Positions 26,837 through 35,557 of a stretch of DNA of 64,000 bases are shown here, piece after piece. The number at the start of each line of letters is the position of its first letter. Within the stretch, counting starts at the first letter, position 1. The stretch is from NCBI GenBank assembly GCA_965227315.1, contig OZ245737.1:1302001-1366000 (forward strand), given 5' to 3'. The notes beneath the pieces were generated by a model that had not been told where the DNA came from, searched no databases, and saw only the letters and a program-made list of their open reading frames with translations. Both the position numbers and the translations under genes were made by a program. The stretch comes from JANQHS01 sp965227315. Its GTDB lineage: Bacteria > Bacteroidota > Bacteroidia > Cytophagales > CCMP332.

Positions 26837-27358
26837 CTAGTTCAGGTAATTGGTCACATGATCGATAATCTCATCAATGAAGGGGAAAAGTGCTCTCAAA
26901 CCCATGAGAACCTTGATGGCAAAAGGTTGGAGGATGGGGTAAATTCTGGATCCCTCGGATATCCTTGCCGAAGCGTCGGGAAAAAAGGATGAAATGATCC
27001 ACAAGAACAGGCTCAGGGCGAAACTCCATTTTAGCAGGCCCAACAGGGTTCCGAAAAACCGATCTGCCCAGCCGAGCATAGTCATTCGAACTACCTTTCT
27101 GATCCCCTTTCCAATAATATTGACGCCGAGGATGATCCCAATAAAAAGCAATACAAATGCAAGGAAAGGAATGAAAGGGTGTGGTTTCCCAAAAGCATCG
27201 GTGAGACCAATGATCGCCCAGTCCAGAAGCTTGAAGGCTCCGATCACGGCAAGAACCAATGCGAGGATGCTAAAAACCTCCATGATGATCCCTTTACTAA
27301 ACCCACGGTACATTCCGAAGATCAAAATGGCACCGAAGACCAGATCCATCATGGCCAT
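26837..27358 (-). CDS. CvpA-family membrane protein
   Basis: 173 residues with four predicted membrane helices (about 3-22, 28-48, 62-85 and 102-125) and a short amphipathic tail. F-G-A-I-L-I-F-G-M-Y-R-G-F-S-K-G is the CvpA opening, and the family's small-residue helix A-L-V-L-A-V-I-G follows. CvpA proteins affect colicin V secretion, envelope stress and biofilm phenotypes in other bacteria; the molecular role is unclear. It lies between the YqeY-like and pabA genes with 4- and 0-base spacing, so it is part of one operon. Confidence 0.83.
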   Translation of the reverse strand: MAMMDLVFGAILIFGMYRGFSKGIIMEVFSILALVLAVIGAFKLLDWAIIGLTDAFGKPHPFIPFLAFVLLFIGIILGVNIIGKGIRKVVRMTMLGWADRFFGTLLGLLKWSFALSLFLWIISSFFPDASARISEGSRIYPILQPFAIKVLMGLRALFPFIDEIIDHVTNYLN

Positions 27359-27362
27359 GACC

Positions 27363-27815
27363 CTAGCCCGCCAGTATTTCCCTGACGATCTTGGAGATCA
27401 TCTGGTTGTCAGCTCCACCGGCGGCCTTTTTGATCACTGCAGGCATGACCTTGCCCATGTCGCCCATTCCTGAGGCGCCCAATTCATCTATCACCGCTTG
27501 AACCAAAGCTCTCACTTCAGCTTCACCCATGAGTTCCGGCAGGAATTTCTCAATAACCGCCAGCTCCAATTCTTCCTCAGTGGCCAGATCCTCTCTACCC
27601 TGCTCTTTATAAACAGCGATGGAATCCCTTCTTTGCTTGGCAGCCTTTTTCAGAATAGCCATCTCTTCCTCTTCGCTGATTTCATCACCAGCCCCTTCCT
27701 TGGTTTGGGCAAGAAGGATCAGTGATTTTATGGACCGAAGTGCCTGCAATTCATCCTTCTTCTTTTGAAGCATGGCCTCCTTTATGCTTTTGTCGATTTC
27801 TTCCTTTAAACTCAT
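27363..27815 (-). CDS. GatB/YqeY domain protein
   Basis: 150 residues, the usual length of YqeY. Helical domain opening M-S-L-K-E-E-I-D-K-S-I-K-E-A-M, the basic patch K-K-A-A-K-Q-R-R-D-S-I, and the C-terminal G-D-M-G-K-V-M-P-A-V-I-K-K-A-A-G-G-A-D motif shared with the tail of GatB. It is predicted to bind tRNA or the transamidation machinery, though its role is unresolved. This is the first gene of the long minus-strand run; the pdxJ gene diverges from it across 48 bases. Confidence 0.9.
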   Translation of the reverse strand: MSLKEEIDKSIKEAMLQKKKDELQALRSIKSLILLAQTKEGAGDEISEEEEMAILKKAAKQRRDSIAVYKEQGREDLATEEELELAVIEKFLPELMGEAEVRALVQAVIDELGASGMGDMGKVMPAVIKKAAGGADNQMISKIVREILAG

Positions 27816-27863
27816 TGGGACTTCTTATGTTAGCATTTGGATTCAGGGCAAATTTAGGGAACC

Positions 27864-28583
27864 ATGCCAAAGACCCGACTCAGTGTCAACATAAATAAGA
27901 TAGCAACCTTAAGAAATGCCAGGGGCGGGTCAATCCCCGACCTTCTTCAGGCTGCTCGCGATATTGAGCGGTTTGGGGCCCATGGTATTACCGTACATCC
28001 ACGACCCGATGAAAGGCATATTCGGTACCAGGATGTCCGCGACCTAAAACCAATCCTGAATACCGAATTCAATATTGAAGGCAATCCGACCAGGCCTTTC
28101 CTGGATCTCGTAGCAGAGGTGGTTCCCGATCAGGTAACCCTGGTTCCCGATGCGCCGGACACATTGACCTCTGATCAGGGTTGGAATACACTAAAAAATG
28201 CAGGATTCCTTAAAGAAGTGATCCATAGGATCAAGGAGATCGGTTCAAGGGTTTCGATCTTTATCGATCCGGATATCAAAATGATCGAAGGAGCCAAAGA
28301 GGTGGGAACGGATAGAATAGAATTGTACACTGAACCATTTGCTTCAGGTTTTCCGGACGATCCAAAGTTTTCGGTTCTCCCCTACAATTTGGCTGCAAAG
28401 AAGGCCATGGAATATGATATCGGTATCAATGCAGGGCATGACCTCAATCTTCAAAATCTTGCTTTCTTCAAGGAAAACGTGCCCGGATTGCTCGAGGTCT
28501 CCATCGGCCATGCACTGATCTGTGATGCCCTCTACTACGGCTTGGAAAACACTGTAAATATGTACAAATCCAAATTGGCTTAA
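27864..28583 (+). CDS. pdxJ: Pyridoxine 5'-phosphate synthase
   Basis: 239 residues, full length. It joins 1-deoxy-D-xylulose 5-phosphate and 3-amino-2-oxopropyl phosphate to form pyridoxine 5'-phosphate in vitamin B6 synthesis. Recognised by V-N-I-N-K-I-A-T-L-R-N-A-R-G near the start, the substrate loop H-P-R-P-D-E-R-H-I (about 45-53), V-T-L-V-P-D near 100 and N-A-G-H-D-L-N near 190. Its stop codon shares one base with the start of the next gene (TAATG), so a hydrolase is co-translated. Confidence 0.96.
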   Translation: MPKTRLSVNINKIATLRNARGGSIPDLLQAARDIERFGAHGITVHPRPDERHIRYQDVRDLKPILNTEFNIEGNPTRPFLDLVAEVVPDQVTLVPDAPDTLTSDQGWNTLKNAGFLKEVIHRIKEIGSRVSIFIDPDIKMIEGAKEVGTDRIELYTEPFASGFPDDPKFSVLPYNLAAKKAMEYDIGINAGHDLNLQNLAFFKENVPGLLEVSIGHALICDALYYGLENTVNMYKSKLA

Positions 28584-29347
28584 TGGATCTTTTTTTCCGT
28601 GAAACAGGACATGGGCAACCCTTACTGATCCTTCATGGACTCTTCGGAAGTTCCGATAACTGGATGAGCATTGCCAAAGCATTGCAAGAACATTATACCT
28701 GCATCATACCCGACCTTCGAAATCATGGCCTGTCTCCCAAATCCGAAGAATGGGACTACGGGGTTATGGTTGAAGATCTGCTGGAACTCATTCAAAAGTT
28801 GGGGTTGAATTCGACCTATATGCTCGGGCATAGTATGGGAGGAAAACTGGCAATGGAATTCTCGCTTTTCAACCCTTCCTACATTACCAAACTGGTGGTG
28901 GCAGATATCTCTCCAAGGCATTATCCTGTTCATCATCAAACCATCCTCGAAGGCCTGAGCTCATTGGACCTTGGAAAATTAAAAAGCCGGAAGGACGCGG
29001 ATGAGATCTTGTCATCTTCGGTCCCCGAGTTCGGTGTTAGGGCCTTTCTCCTGAAAAATCTGGGGCGAGACGATGAGGGAAAATTCGAGTGGAAATTGAA
29101 TCTGGATGTGATCAGCCGAAATATCGAAGAAGTGGGTATCTCTGTCTCTGATGGGTTGGAATTCGATCATCCTACCCTCTTTATGCGGGGAGAAAGATCA
29201 AAGTATGTCTCCGACCAGGATTTTGAGAATGCAAAAAGTATATTTCCCAACTCGGAATTGGTGACTATTCCGGACGCAGGTCATTGGCTCCATGCCGAAA
29301 AACCTGTGGAATTCGTAAAAGAACTCAGGAAATTCCTGGATCAATAA
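28583..29347 (+). CDS. Alpha/beta hydrolase, YbfF-like
   Basis: 254 residues. The triad can be placed: Ser84 in L-G-H-S-M-G-G-K, an aspartate in the 200-215 region (M-R-G-E-R-S-K-Y-V-S-D) and His in D-A-G-H-W-L-H. H-G-L-F-G-S-S-D-N-W and D-L-R-N-H-G-L-S are classical for the YbfF/BphD-like esterase group, known to hydrolyse acyl-thioesters such as palmitoyl-CoA. It has no signal peptide. It is coupled to pdxJ by a one-base overlap and runs 7 bases into the convergent GroES-like gene. Confidence 0.85.
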   Translation: MDLFFRETGHGQPLLILHGLFGSSDNWMSIAKALQEHYTCIIPDLRNHGLSPKSEEWDYGVMVEDLLELIQKLGLNSTYMLGHSMGGKLAMEFSLFNPSYITKLVVADISPRHYPVHHQTILEGLSSLDLGKLKSRKDADEILSSSVPEFGVRAFLLKNLGRDDEGKFEWKLNLDVISRNIEEVGISVSDGLEFDHPTLFMRGERSKYVSDQDFENAKSIFPNSELVTIPDAGHWLHAEKPVEFVKELRKFLDQ

Positions 29348-29700
29348 TCATCTCTCTCCAGCAATAAAATCGAATGCTGGGGCACTATGAAATACTTCTC
29401 CCCTTCATAATTGACTTCAATGGCACCCTTTTGGAGGAATATGGCCAGATCTCCTTCCCTGGCCTGAAGCGGTAGGTACTTGACCTTTTCATCCATTTCT
29501 TTCCAGGGCTCATCAATATCATCAGTTGGCAAGGGGATTGGGAAACCGGGCCCGACTTTCATGACATACCCGCTTTGCACATGTTCCTTTTCATGAACAC
29601 CGGGAGGAAGGTAGAGCCCGCTTTTGGTCTTATCGGATTTTGATTTCGGCTGGATCAGCACACGATCACCAACCACGGTTATCTTTTCAAGTTTATTCAT
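29341..29700 (-). CDS. Stand-alone GroES-like co-chaperonin family protein
   Basis: 119 residues with the Cpn10 fold: V-V-G-D-R-V-L-I-Q-P-K (9-19), a mobile-loop-like K-T-K-S-G-L-Y-L-P-P-G (30-40), and a C-terminal strand Y-F-I-V-P-Q-H-S-I-L-L. It is longer than GroES (about 95 residues) because of an insertion around residues 55-75 (P-L-P-T-D-D-I-D-E-P-W). No groEL is adjacent. The mobile loop lacks the usual I-V-L triplet, so binding to GroEL is uncertain. It overlaps rmuC by four bases (ATGA), so the two are co-translated. Confidence 0.8.
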   Translation of the reverse strand: MNKLEKITVVGDRVLIQPKSKSDKTKSGLYLPPGVHEKEHVQSGYVMKVGPGFPIPLPTDDIDEPWKEMDEKVKYLPLQAREGDLAIFLQKGAIEVNYEGEKYFIVPQHSILLLERDDY

Positions 29701-30995
29701 TTTGGATCCGCTCTATCGATCAATGCCTGTTCCTGGTCCTTTGACGTTTTTGCACCAAGAACTTTAAGCTCCTCCGCCTTTGAAATAAGGTTGCCTCGCC
29801 CTTCTACCAACTTATTCATTGCTTTCGAATAGGCCTCTTTTGAATCGTCCAATTTTTTGCCGATGCCAATCAAGTCTGATGAAAAGTTTACAAACTTATC
29901 ATAGAGCAAGCCGGCCTTCTTAGCTATCTCAACGGCGTTTTTATTTTGACTATCCTGCTTCCAGATGAACGAGATCATCCTAAGTGTAGCAAGCAAAAAG
30001 GTCGAAGAGGATAGTACAATATTCTTCTCCAAAGCCTTGGTATAAAGATCAGCATCCTGTTGCAGAGCCAAGACCAAAGCCGGTTCATTCGCTACAAACA
30101 TCAGGATATAATCAGGTTGGTTGATGTTATAAAGGCTTTGATAGCTCTTTTCGGAAAGCGACTTAATGTGCCCGTTAATACTGTCGAGGTGCTGCTTCAG
30201 GAACCTGGTCTTTTCGGATTCATCCTCGGCTTCGAGGTACTTGGTATAAGCGGTCAATGAAACCTTCGAGTCAAGTATCAGGCACTTTTCATCGGGCAGA
30301 TTGATCACAAAATCCGGGCGCTGATTGGAACCATCCTCACTCTTCAGATTGAGCTCCTTTTCATAATGTACCCCTTTCTGCAGACCGGCTTTTTCAAGAA
30401 TGACCTCCAGTTGTAATTCACCCCAATTTCCCTGGGTTTTTGAATCACCTTTTAAAGCCTGAGTCAGATTTTCAGCGTCTTTGGAGAGATTGGAGATCTG
30501 ATCTTGAAGAAGTTTGTTCCATGAGTGGCTGTCCCTGTTGCTTTCCTCTACCTTCTTTTCAAATTTCTCTATCCTTTCCTTTAAGGGATTGAGAATGTCA
30601 CCGAGGTTGGATTTGTTTGCTTCAGTGAATTTCTTCGTCTTCTCATCCAGTATCTTGTTGGCCAGATTTTCGAACTCAATTGCAAGCTTCTTCTGCCCCT
30701 CCTCCATTTCGGTTTGTTTTTCTGAGAGTCGCTCTTCCAGATGCCTATGTTCCGACTCATATGTAGCTATCCGTTGAAGAAGATTCTCAGACTCCGTCCT
30801 TTCCTCTTCAAGCTTTCTGCCGATCTCTTCCTTTTCCCTGGATTTTTCCTCCAGATTCTGCTTTAAGATCTCAAGGCGGGCATTGAGGTCTACACTTTGT
30901 TGATCACTCCCTTTCCCCGATCTCAGGTATTGAGCCGCCAACCATCCGAGTAAGCCTCCGACTATAATACCAACGATAAGGTAAACCAACTCCAT
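29697..30995 (-). CDS. rmuC: RmuC-family DNA recombination protein
   Basis: 432 residues: an N-terminal membrane anchor (about 1-22, V-Y-L-I-V-G-I-I-V-G-G-L-L-G), a coiled coil of about 130 residues rich in Glu, Lys and Gln, then the RmuC nuclease-like domain (about 165-400) with G-N-W-G-E-L-Q-L, R-P-D-F-V-I-N-L-P and I-L-D-S-K-V-S-L, the last two resembling a PD-(D/E)xK core. RmuC limits inversions at short repeats in E. coli. It starts 3 bases after the dioxygenase stop. Confidence 0.93.
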   Translation of the reverse strand: MELVYLIVGIIVGGLLGWLAAQYLRSGKGSDQQSVDLNARLEILKQNLEEKSREKEEIGRKLEEERTESENLLQRIATYESEHRHLEERLSEKQTEMEEGQKKLAIEFENLANKILDEKTKKFTEANKSNLGDILNPLKERIEKFEKKVEESNRDSHSWNKLLQDQISNLSKDAENLTQALKGDSKTQGNWGELQLEVILEKAGLQKGVHYEKELNLKSEDGSNQRPDFVINLPDEKCLILDSKVSLTAYTKYLEAEDESEKTRFLKQHLDSINGHIKSLSEKSYQSLYNINQPDYILMFVANEPALVLALQQDADLYTKALEKNIVLSSSTFLLATLRMISFIWKQDSQNKNAVEIAKKAGLLYDKFVNFSSDLIGIGKKLDDSKEAYSKAMNKLVEGRGNLISKAEELKVLGAKTSKDQEQALIDRADPK

Positions 30996-30998
30996 CGA

Positions 30999-32153
30999 TC
31001 AGTCCTTCCAGGAATATGGGTAATTGGGGTCAACAAAGGACTCGGCATCTTTGGTCAAAAACAGAGGTTTAAAAGTGTCGATCATCACGGCAATCTCCTT
31101 GGTTTCCTTGGCTCCGATGCTTTTTTCCACGGTTCCGGGATGAGGTCCATGGGGGATTCCACCGGGATGAAGCGTAAAAGAGCCCTTATCAATACCTCGC
31201 CTGCTCATGAAATTTCCATCGGTGTAAAACAACACCTCATCTGAATCGATATTGCTGTGGTTATAGGGCGCCGGAATTGATTTGGGGTGATAATCAAAAA
31301 GGCGAGGCACGAAGGAGCAGATCACATAATTCCAGGCCTGGAAGGTTTGATGTACCGGAGGGGGTTGATGAATCCGACCCGTGATGGGTTCAAAATCCAA
31401 TATATTGAAAGCGTAGGGCCAAAGAAATCCGTCCCAACCAACGACATCAAAGGGGCTGGTTTCGTAAATGAAATTGTGAAGTTTTCCCAGCTTCTTGACC
31501 TTGACAAGGTATTCTCCCTTCTCCGTATTAGTCTCCAAAACCTGAGGAGGCCTGATGTCTCTCTCACAAAACGGAGAGTGTTCAAGCAATTGGCCTAGTT
31601 CATTTCGATACCTGTTGGGTGTTTCAACCGGGGAAGCCGACTCCACCACAAGAACTCTGGATTCCTCTTTGAACTCGATCTGGTAGATGACCGTCCTGGG
31701 TATGACGAGGTAATCAAATTTTCCAAATTCGATCGCTCCCAGTTGGGTATGTAAAACACCGCTGCCTTCATGGATAAAAAGGATCTCATCAGACTCTCCA
31801 TTCTTATAGAAATAGTCCATGGTCAGCACTTCAGGATTACAAATTCCGATCGCTACATCATTATTGACCATCAGGCATTTGCGGGCATCAAGGAAATCCT
31901 TACCGGTTTTTCCAAAATTTGCGGTATTCAGGTGAATAGGTTTCAGATCCCTGTCTTCGGAGAATTCCCAACCGTATTTTTCAGACCCCTCCAGTCTTTC
32001 GATGCGCGTCGGTATTTGATCATGGTACAAATTGGAATAAACACCGGAAAAGCCCTTGGAGCTGACCAACTCCTCGGCATAGAGTTCATTGTTTTCGTTC
32101 CTGAACTGGGTGTGTCTTTTCTGCGGGATTTTCCCCAATTTGTGGTAAAACAT
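30999..32153 (-). CDS. Homogentisate 1,2-dioxygenase family protein
   Basis: 384 residues, slightly shorter than the 430-450 of proteobacterial and animal enzymes but usual for the Bacteroidota form. Two cupin halves; the iron site region is in the C-terminal half, where H-P-G-G-I-P-H-G-P-H-P-G (about 338-349) supplies histidines, preceded by the E-V-L-F-Y-T-D-G-N-F-M-S-R segment. The enzyme opens the ring of homogentisate in tyrosine/phenylalanine breakdown. No hpd, fumarylacetoacetase or maleylacetoacetate isomerase gene is in the window. It is one base from the S41 protease stop and three from rmuC. Confidence 0.83.
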   Translation of the reverse strand: MFYHKLGKIPQKRHTQFRNENNELYAEELVSSKGFSGVYSNLYHDQIPTRIERLEGSEKYGWEFSEDRDLKPIHLNTANFGKTGKDFLDARKCLMVNNDVAIGICNPEVLTMDYFYKNGESDEILFIHEGSGVLHTQLGAIEFGKFDYLVIPRTVIYQIEFKEESRVLVVESASPVETPNRYRNELGQLLEHSPFCERDIRPPQVLETNTEKGEYLVKVKKLGKLHNFIYETSPFDVVGWDGFLWPYAFNILDFEPITGRIHQPPPVHQTFQAWNYVICSFVPRLFDYHPKSIPAPYNHSNIDSDEVLFYTDGNFMSRRGIDKGSFTLHPGGIPHGPHPGTVEKSIGAKETKEIAVMIDTFKPLFLTKDAESFVDPNYPYSWKD

Positions 32154-32154
32154 C

Positions 32155-33774
32155 TTAATTACTTTTAACCAAATACTTGTCCGTTGAATTCACATTTTGA
32201 AGGGCAGACTGATAAATATTGTCTCCTTCAAGGTATACCTTATAGAATTCCTCATTTCCATAAGCGCCTCTTGCGATAAATGCCTTCAATTCCAATTTGA
32301 TCCTGTCGGAGGACTTTTTCATATCCTTGGGATCAAGCTCGACCCCGTTTTTCTCAACGTTCGCCAGAAATTGTTCATACTCGGCTTCATCGAGGGTAAA
32401 GTCTTTCCTGAAAGCGTCAAATCCCATTTTTTCGAGTTCTTTTTTGTGAACCTCGGAATACTTGTAGGAGTATTCTCTCAATAGGTTTTTCGCATAGATC
32501 TTCCCAAGGGTTTTGGACCAGTCCGAGGTATCCTGGGGCACGAAAAGATCCGGCATTATACCTCCTCCCCCATATACCTTTCTACCCTTGTCCGTGTAAA
32601 AGGTCAGGCTATCCGGAAAATCAATACTGTCCTTATGAAAGAATTCACCATGATTATAGCGGTTCAAAATATCCATGGAATAGTCTCTGTTTCCTGTCCC
32701 ATAAGCTTTTTGAATGCTGCGACCGCTAGGAATATAATAGCGGGAAATAACCAATCTCAACTCTCCCCCGTTTTTTAAGGGTATGGGCTGCTGTACCAGA
32801 CCTTTTCCATAGCTCCTTCTACCTACGATCAATGCCCGGTCATGATCCTGAACAGCCCCGGAGACGATCTCTGAAGCCGAGGCACTTCCTTCATTAACAA
32901 GGATGATCAGATTTCCTTCTTCAAATTCTCCCTTCCTTCCCGAATAAAGTTTTTGATCATATTTTCCTCGATTGGACTTGGTAAAAACGATCAGCTTTCT
33001 CCCTTCGATAAACTCGTCGGCGATATTCACCGCCCTGTCAAGATAACCTCCGGGATTATCGCGGAGATCAAGGATCAGGTTTTTCATCCCCTGAGCGGTG
33101 AGTTGAGCCAGGCCATCCTTGAATTCATCATAAGTGGTTGAAGCGAACCTCGAGAGCTTGATATAACCGGTATTCTCGTTTGACATAAAGGCCACTTCCA
33201 TGCTATGGGTCGGGATCTTGTCCCGGATAACTTCAAATTCTATGATGTCACTCATTCCCCTTCTTTTTATTCCAAGGATCACCTCTGTTCCTTTCTCCCC
33301 CCTGAGTGTATTGATCACGTCGGAATTCTTTAGGTCGATACCGGCAAAGTTCTCTCCGTCAACAGTGACAATGCGATCCCCGGCAATGATCCCCACCTTT
33401 TCCGAAGGACCGCCGATCAATGGGGTCACCACATAAACGGTATCATCAACAAGCCCGAATTCAATACCTATGCCTTCAAAATTGCCTCGCAATTGGCTTT
33501 GGACCATTTCCAATTCGCTTGGTGGGATGTATATGGAATGCGGATCGAGTTCTTCCAGCATTTTCTGGATGCCGAATTCCGTGAGTTTTTCCATATCCAC
33601 CGTATCGACATAATCCTTTTCCACATGGTACAAAACCTGCCTGAGGTTGTCCAGGGATTTGGATAATGCCTCATCTCCGGGATCGCTTGGAAATTTGGCG
33701 CCGATCAGCACTCCAAGGGAAATGCTGATGATGAGAAGAAGAAAGACGTAAAAGTTTGAAAATTTTCCGGGCAT
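32155..33774 (-). CDS. S41-family C-terminal processing protease
   Basis: 539 residues. A single N-terminal hydrophobic segment (9-27) is a signal anchor. The PDZ domain spans about 90-175 (G-I-G-I-E-F-G-L and G-D-R-I-V-T-V-D-G). The protease core holds D-L-R-D-N-P-G-G-Y and the serine in N-E-G-S-A-S-A-S-E (297-301), with catalytic Lys324 in S-Y-G-K-G-L. The C-terminal 130 residues are a helical extension typical of Bacteroidota CTPs. It cleaves periplasmic proteins near their C-termini. The promoter region is shared with the divergent hemerythrin-like operon. Confidence 0.92.
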   Translation of the reverse strand: MPGKFSNFYVFLLLIISISLGVLIGAKFPSDPGDEALSKSLDNLRQVLYHVEKDYVDTVDMEKLTEFGIQKMLEELDPHSIYIPPSELEMVQSQLRGNFEGIGIEFGLVDDTVYVVTPLIGGPSEKVGIIAGDRIVTVDGENFAGIDLKNSDVINTLRGEKGTEVILGIKRRGMSDIIEFEVIRDKIPTHSMEVAFMSNENTGYIKLSRFASTTYDEFKDGLAQLTAQGMKNLILDLRDNPGGYLDRAVNIADEFIEGRKLIVFTKSNRGKYDQKLYSGRKGEFEEGNLIILVNEGSASASEIVSGAVQDHDRALIVGRRSYGKGLVQQPIPLKNGGELRLVISRYYIPSGRSIQKAYGTGNRDYSMDILNRYNHGEFFHKDSIDFPDSLTFYTDKGRKVYGGGGIMPDLFVPQDTSDWSKTLGKIYAKNLLREYSYKYSEVHKKELEKMGFDAFRKDFTLDEAEYEQFLANVEKNGVELDPKDMKKSSDRIKLELKAFIARGAYGNEEFYKVYLEGDNIYQSALQNVNSTDKYLVKSN

Positions 33775-33811
33775 GGATCAGAATACCTTATAAGGTCAAA
33801 ATTAATTTAAG

Positions 33812-33819
33812 TAATTTTG
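33812..33819 (+). promoter_or_regulatory. Bacteroidota-type -7 promoter box TAATTTTG
   Basis: TAATTTTG matches TAnnTTTG and lies 23 bases before the hemerythrin-like ATG, in the only intergenic space upstream of a five-gene overlapping operon (to the omega-amidase). It is the best promoter candidate for that operon. Confidence 0.5.
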
Positions 33820-33842
33820 TCCGACACGATTCAGGCACAAAA

Positions 33843-34583
33843 ATGAGGAATTCTGAAATAGGAGAAATTATACAAAAAGACCCGGGAATCGCCTTCGCTT
33901 TTTATCAGCTTGGAATTCTTTTCCCATCTCACCACGAACTCCCTGTTTCCGGACTTTGCGACAAACTCAACCTGGATGATCAATGGCTTATCAGAAATCT
34001 TCAGGAACTCCGGAAGAGCGATCCTCTGAAGTGGACACCGAGCCATTACGATATGCCTGAAGTTGTGAATCATTTAAAGAGTGTTCACAAATTCTTTATT
34101 CAGGAGAAGTTGCCTTTCATCTTCCATCTTGTCAATGATATTGACCCCGGATCATTTGAAACCCCCGAACTGGCAAGGGACCTGAAAATGCTCTTCCCCT
34201 TGTTCTACGAAGATTTTGTACATCATATCCGTGCAGAAGAATCCCAGGTCTTTGAATATGCATTGCTGCTTCATCAGGTCAACGAAAGCTCGGGAAACCC
34301 TGGTTTAATGCATTTTCTCAAATCCAAGGTTGACCTTTGCCAAACGGCCATTGAGCACCTTGAAGAGGATGACGAGATGGAAGGAATTAAGTCGCTCACC
34401 AATAATTTTAATTGTCCTGAAGGAGCAAGCCTGATCCAAAGAGTGGTCTACTGGGAATTGGAAAAATTCGAAAAAGATCTGAGAAGGCATTCCCATATGG
34501 AAAATGACATATTCTTTCCCCTGGCCGTAGATCTCGAGAAAAAAGCGAGAAAAAGACTTTCCAAATCCTTGCTGGAAAATTAA
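33843..34583 (+). CDS. Hemerythrin-domain protein, ScdA/RIC-like
   Basis: 246 residues from the ATG at 33843. An upstream frame extends to 33756 but overlaps the protease gene and the promoter box. The N-terminal 65 residues resemble the DUF542 region of iron-sulfur repair proteins, but the expected Cys residues are replaced (L-F-P-S-H-H-E-L-P-V). The rest is a four-helix hemerythrin bundle with candidate iron ligands: H84 region (S-V-H-K-F-F), H-H-I-R-A-E-E-S (about 132-139) and H-S-H-M-E-N-D-I-F-F (about 219-228). It may bind a di-iron centre for oxygen or NO sensing or repair. It is coupled to ruvX by TAATG. Confidence 0.75.
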   Translation: MRNSEIGEIIQKDPGIAFAFYQLGILFPSHHELPVSGLCDKLNLDDQWLIRNLQELRKSDPLKWTPSHYDMPEVVNHLKSVHKFFIQEKLPFIFHLVNDIDPGSFETPELARDLKMLFPLFYEDFVHHIRAEESQVFEYALLLHQVNESSGNPGLMHFLKSKVDLCQTAIEHLEEDDEMEGIKSLTNNFNCPEGASLIQRVVYWELEKFEKDLRRHSHMENDIFFPLAVDLEKKARKRLSKSLLEN

Positions 34584-34999
34584 TGGGCCGAATTTTGGCC
34601 TTGGATTATGGTTCCAAAAGAACAGGGATAGCCGTATCCGATCCTGAAAAGATCATTGCCACTCCGTATTCAACGATCCCTACCCAGGAGTTGGAGTCAT
34701 TTTTAAAAAACTACACTCAAAAAGAGATCGTTGATACCATAGTGGTTGGCGAACCAAAAAGCCTGGGCGGCGGAGACACCGATGCCTCCGCCGAGGTCAG
34801 AGATCTGGTCCTGCGACTGAAGGGGTGGTTTCCTGCATTGGAGGTGGTTACTCTTGATGAGCGGTTTACCTCAAAAATTGCGCTTGACTCTATGATCATG
34901 GGCGGTACAAGTAAAAAGAGAAGAAGGGAAAAAGGAAATATTGATAAAACCAGCGCTGTGATAATTTTGCAGGATTATATGACTAAACAAGGGACATGA
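34583..34999 (+). CDS. ruvX: Putative pre-16S rRNA nuclease / Holliday junction resolvase YqgF
   Basis: 138 residues, the standard size. RNase H-like fold with the first acidic motif L-A-L-D-Y-G-S-K-R-T-G-I-A-V-S-D (Asp8), the second near V-V-G-E-P-K, and D-E-R-F-T-S (about 93-98) followed by the C-terminal aspartate in N-I-D-K-T-S-A-V-I-I-L. It matures 16S rRNA and may resolve DNA junctions. It overlaps the hemerythrin gene by one base and the deformylase gene by four. Confidence 0.95.
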   Translation: MGRILALDYGSKRTGIAVSDPEKIIATPYSTIPTQELESFLKNYTQKEIVDTIVVGEPKSLGGGDTDASAEVRDLVLRLKGWFPALEVVTLDERFTSKIALDSMIMGGTSKKRRREKGNIDKTSAVIILQDYMTKQGT

Positions 35000-35547
35000 T
35001 ATACCCAATTGTAGCCTACGGAGACCCGGTTTTAAGAAAAAGAGCAGAAAGTATACCTGAAAACACGGATTTGCAGGAGCTTATCAGTGACATGTTTGAA
35101 ACCATGTACAATGCGAATGGAGTAGGTCTGGCGGCCCCGCAAATCGGAAAAAGCATCAGATTATTCGTAATCGACGGAGAACCCATGGGCGAAGAAGAAC
35201 TTGTCGGGTTTAAAAGGGTCTTCATCAACCCGGAGATACTCGATGAAAAAGGAGAATCCTGGCCCTTTGAGGAGGGTTGCCTTTCAATCCCGGATATACG
35301 CGAGGATGTACAAAGGGAATCAAGGGTCAAACTCAGGTATTTCGATGAAAACTGGGAAGTCCGCGAAGAAGAGTTCACCGGCCTGCAGGCAAGGATCATC
35401 CAACATGAATATGACCATATTGAAGGCGTTCTTTTCACCGACCACCTTGGTCCCCTGAAAAAACGTCTGCTGAAGTCAAGACTCAATAATATCTCCAAAG
35501 GGAAGATCAAAGTTGGATACTCTATGAGGTTTCCTTCAAAAGTCTGA
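34996..35547 (+). CDS. def: Peptide deformylase
   Basis: 183 residues. All three motifs are intact: G-V-G-L-A-A-P-Q-I-G (42-51), E-E-G-C-L-S-I-P (metal ligand Cys95) and Q-H-E-Y-D-H (His137, Glu138, His141). It removes the N-formyl group from new proteins. It overlaps ruvX by four bases, and the aminotransferase gene begins 10 bases later. Confidence 0.97.
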   Translation: MIYPIVAYGDPVLRKRAESIPENTDLQELISDMFETMYNANGVGLAAPQIGKSIRLFVIDGEPMGEEELVGFKRVFINPEILDEKGESWPFEEGCLSIPDIREDVQRESRVKLRYFDENWEVREEEFTGLQARIIQHEYDHIEGVLFTDHLGPLKKRLLKSRLNNISKGKIKVGYSMRFPSKV

Positions 35548-35557
35548 TATTCCCAAC

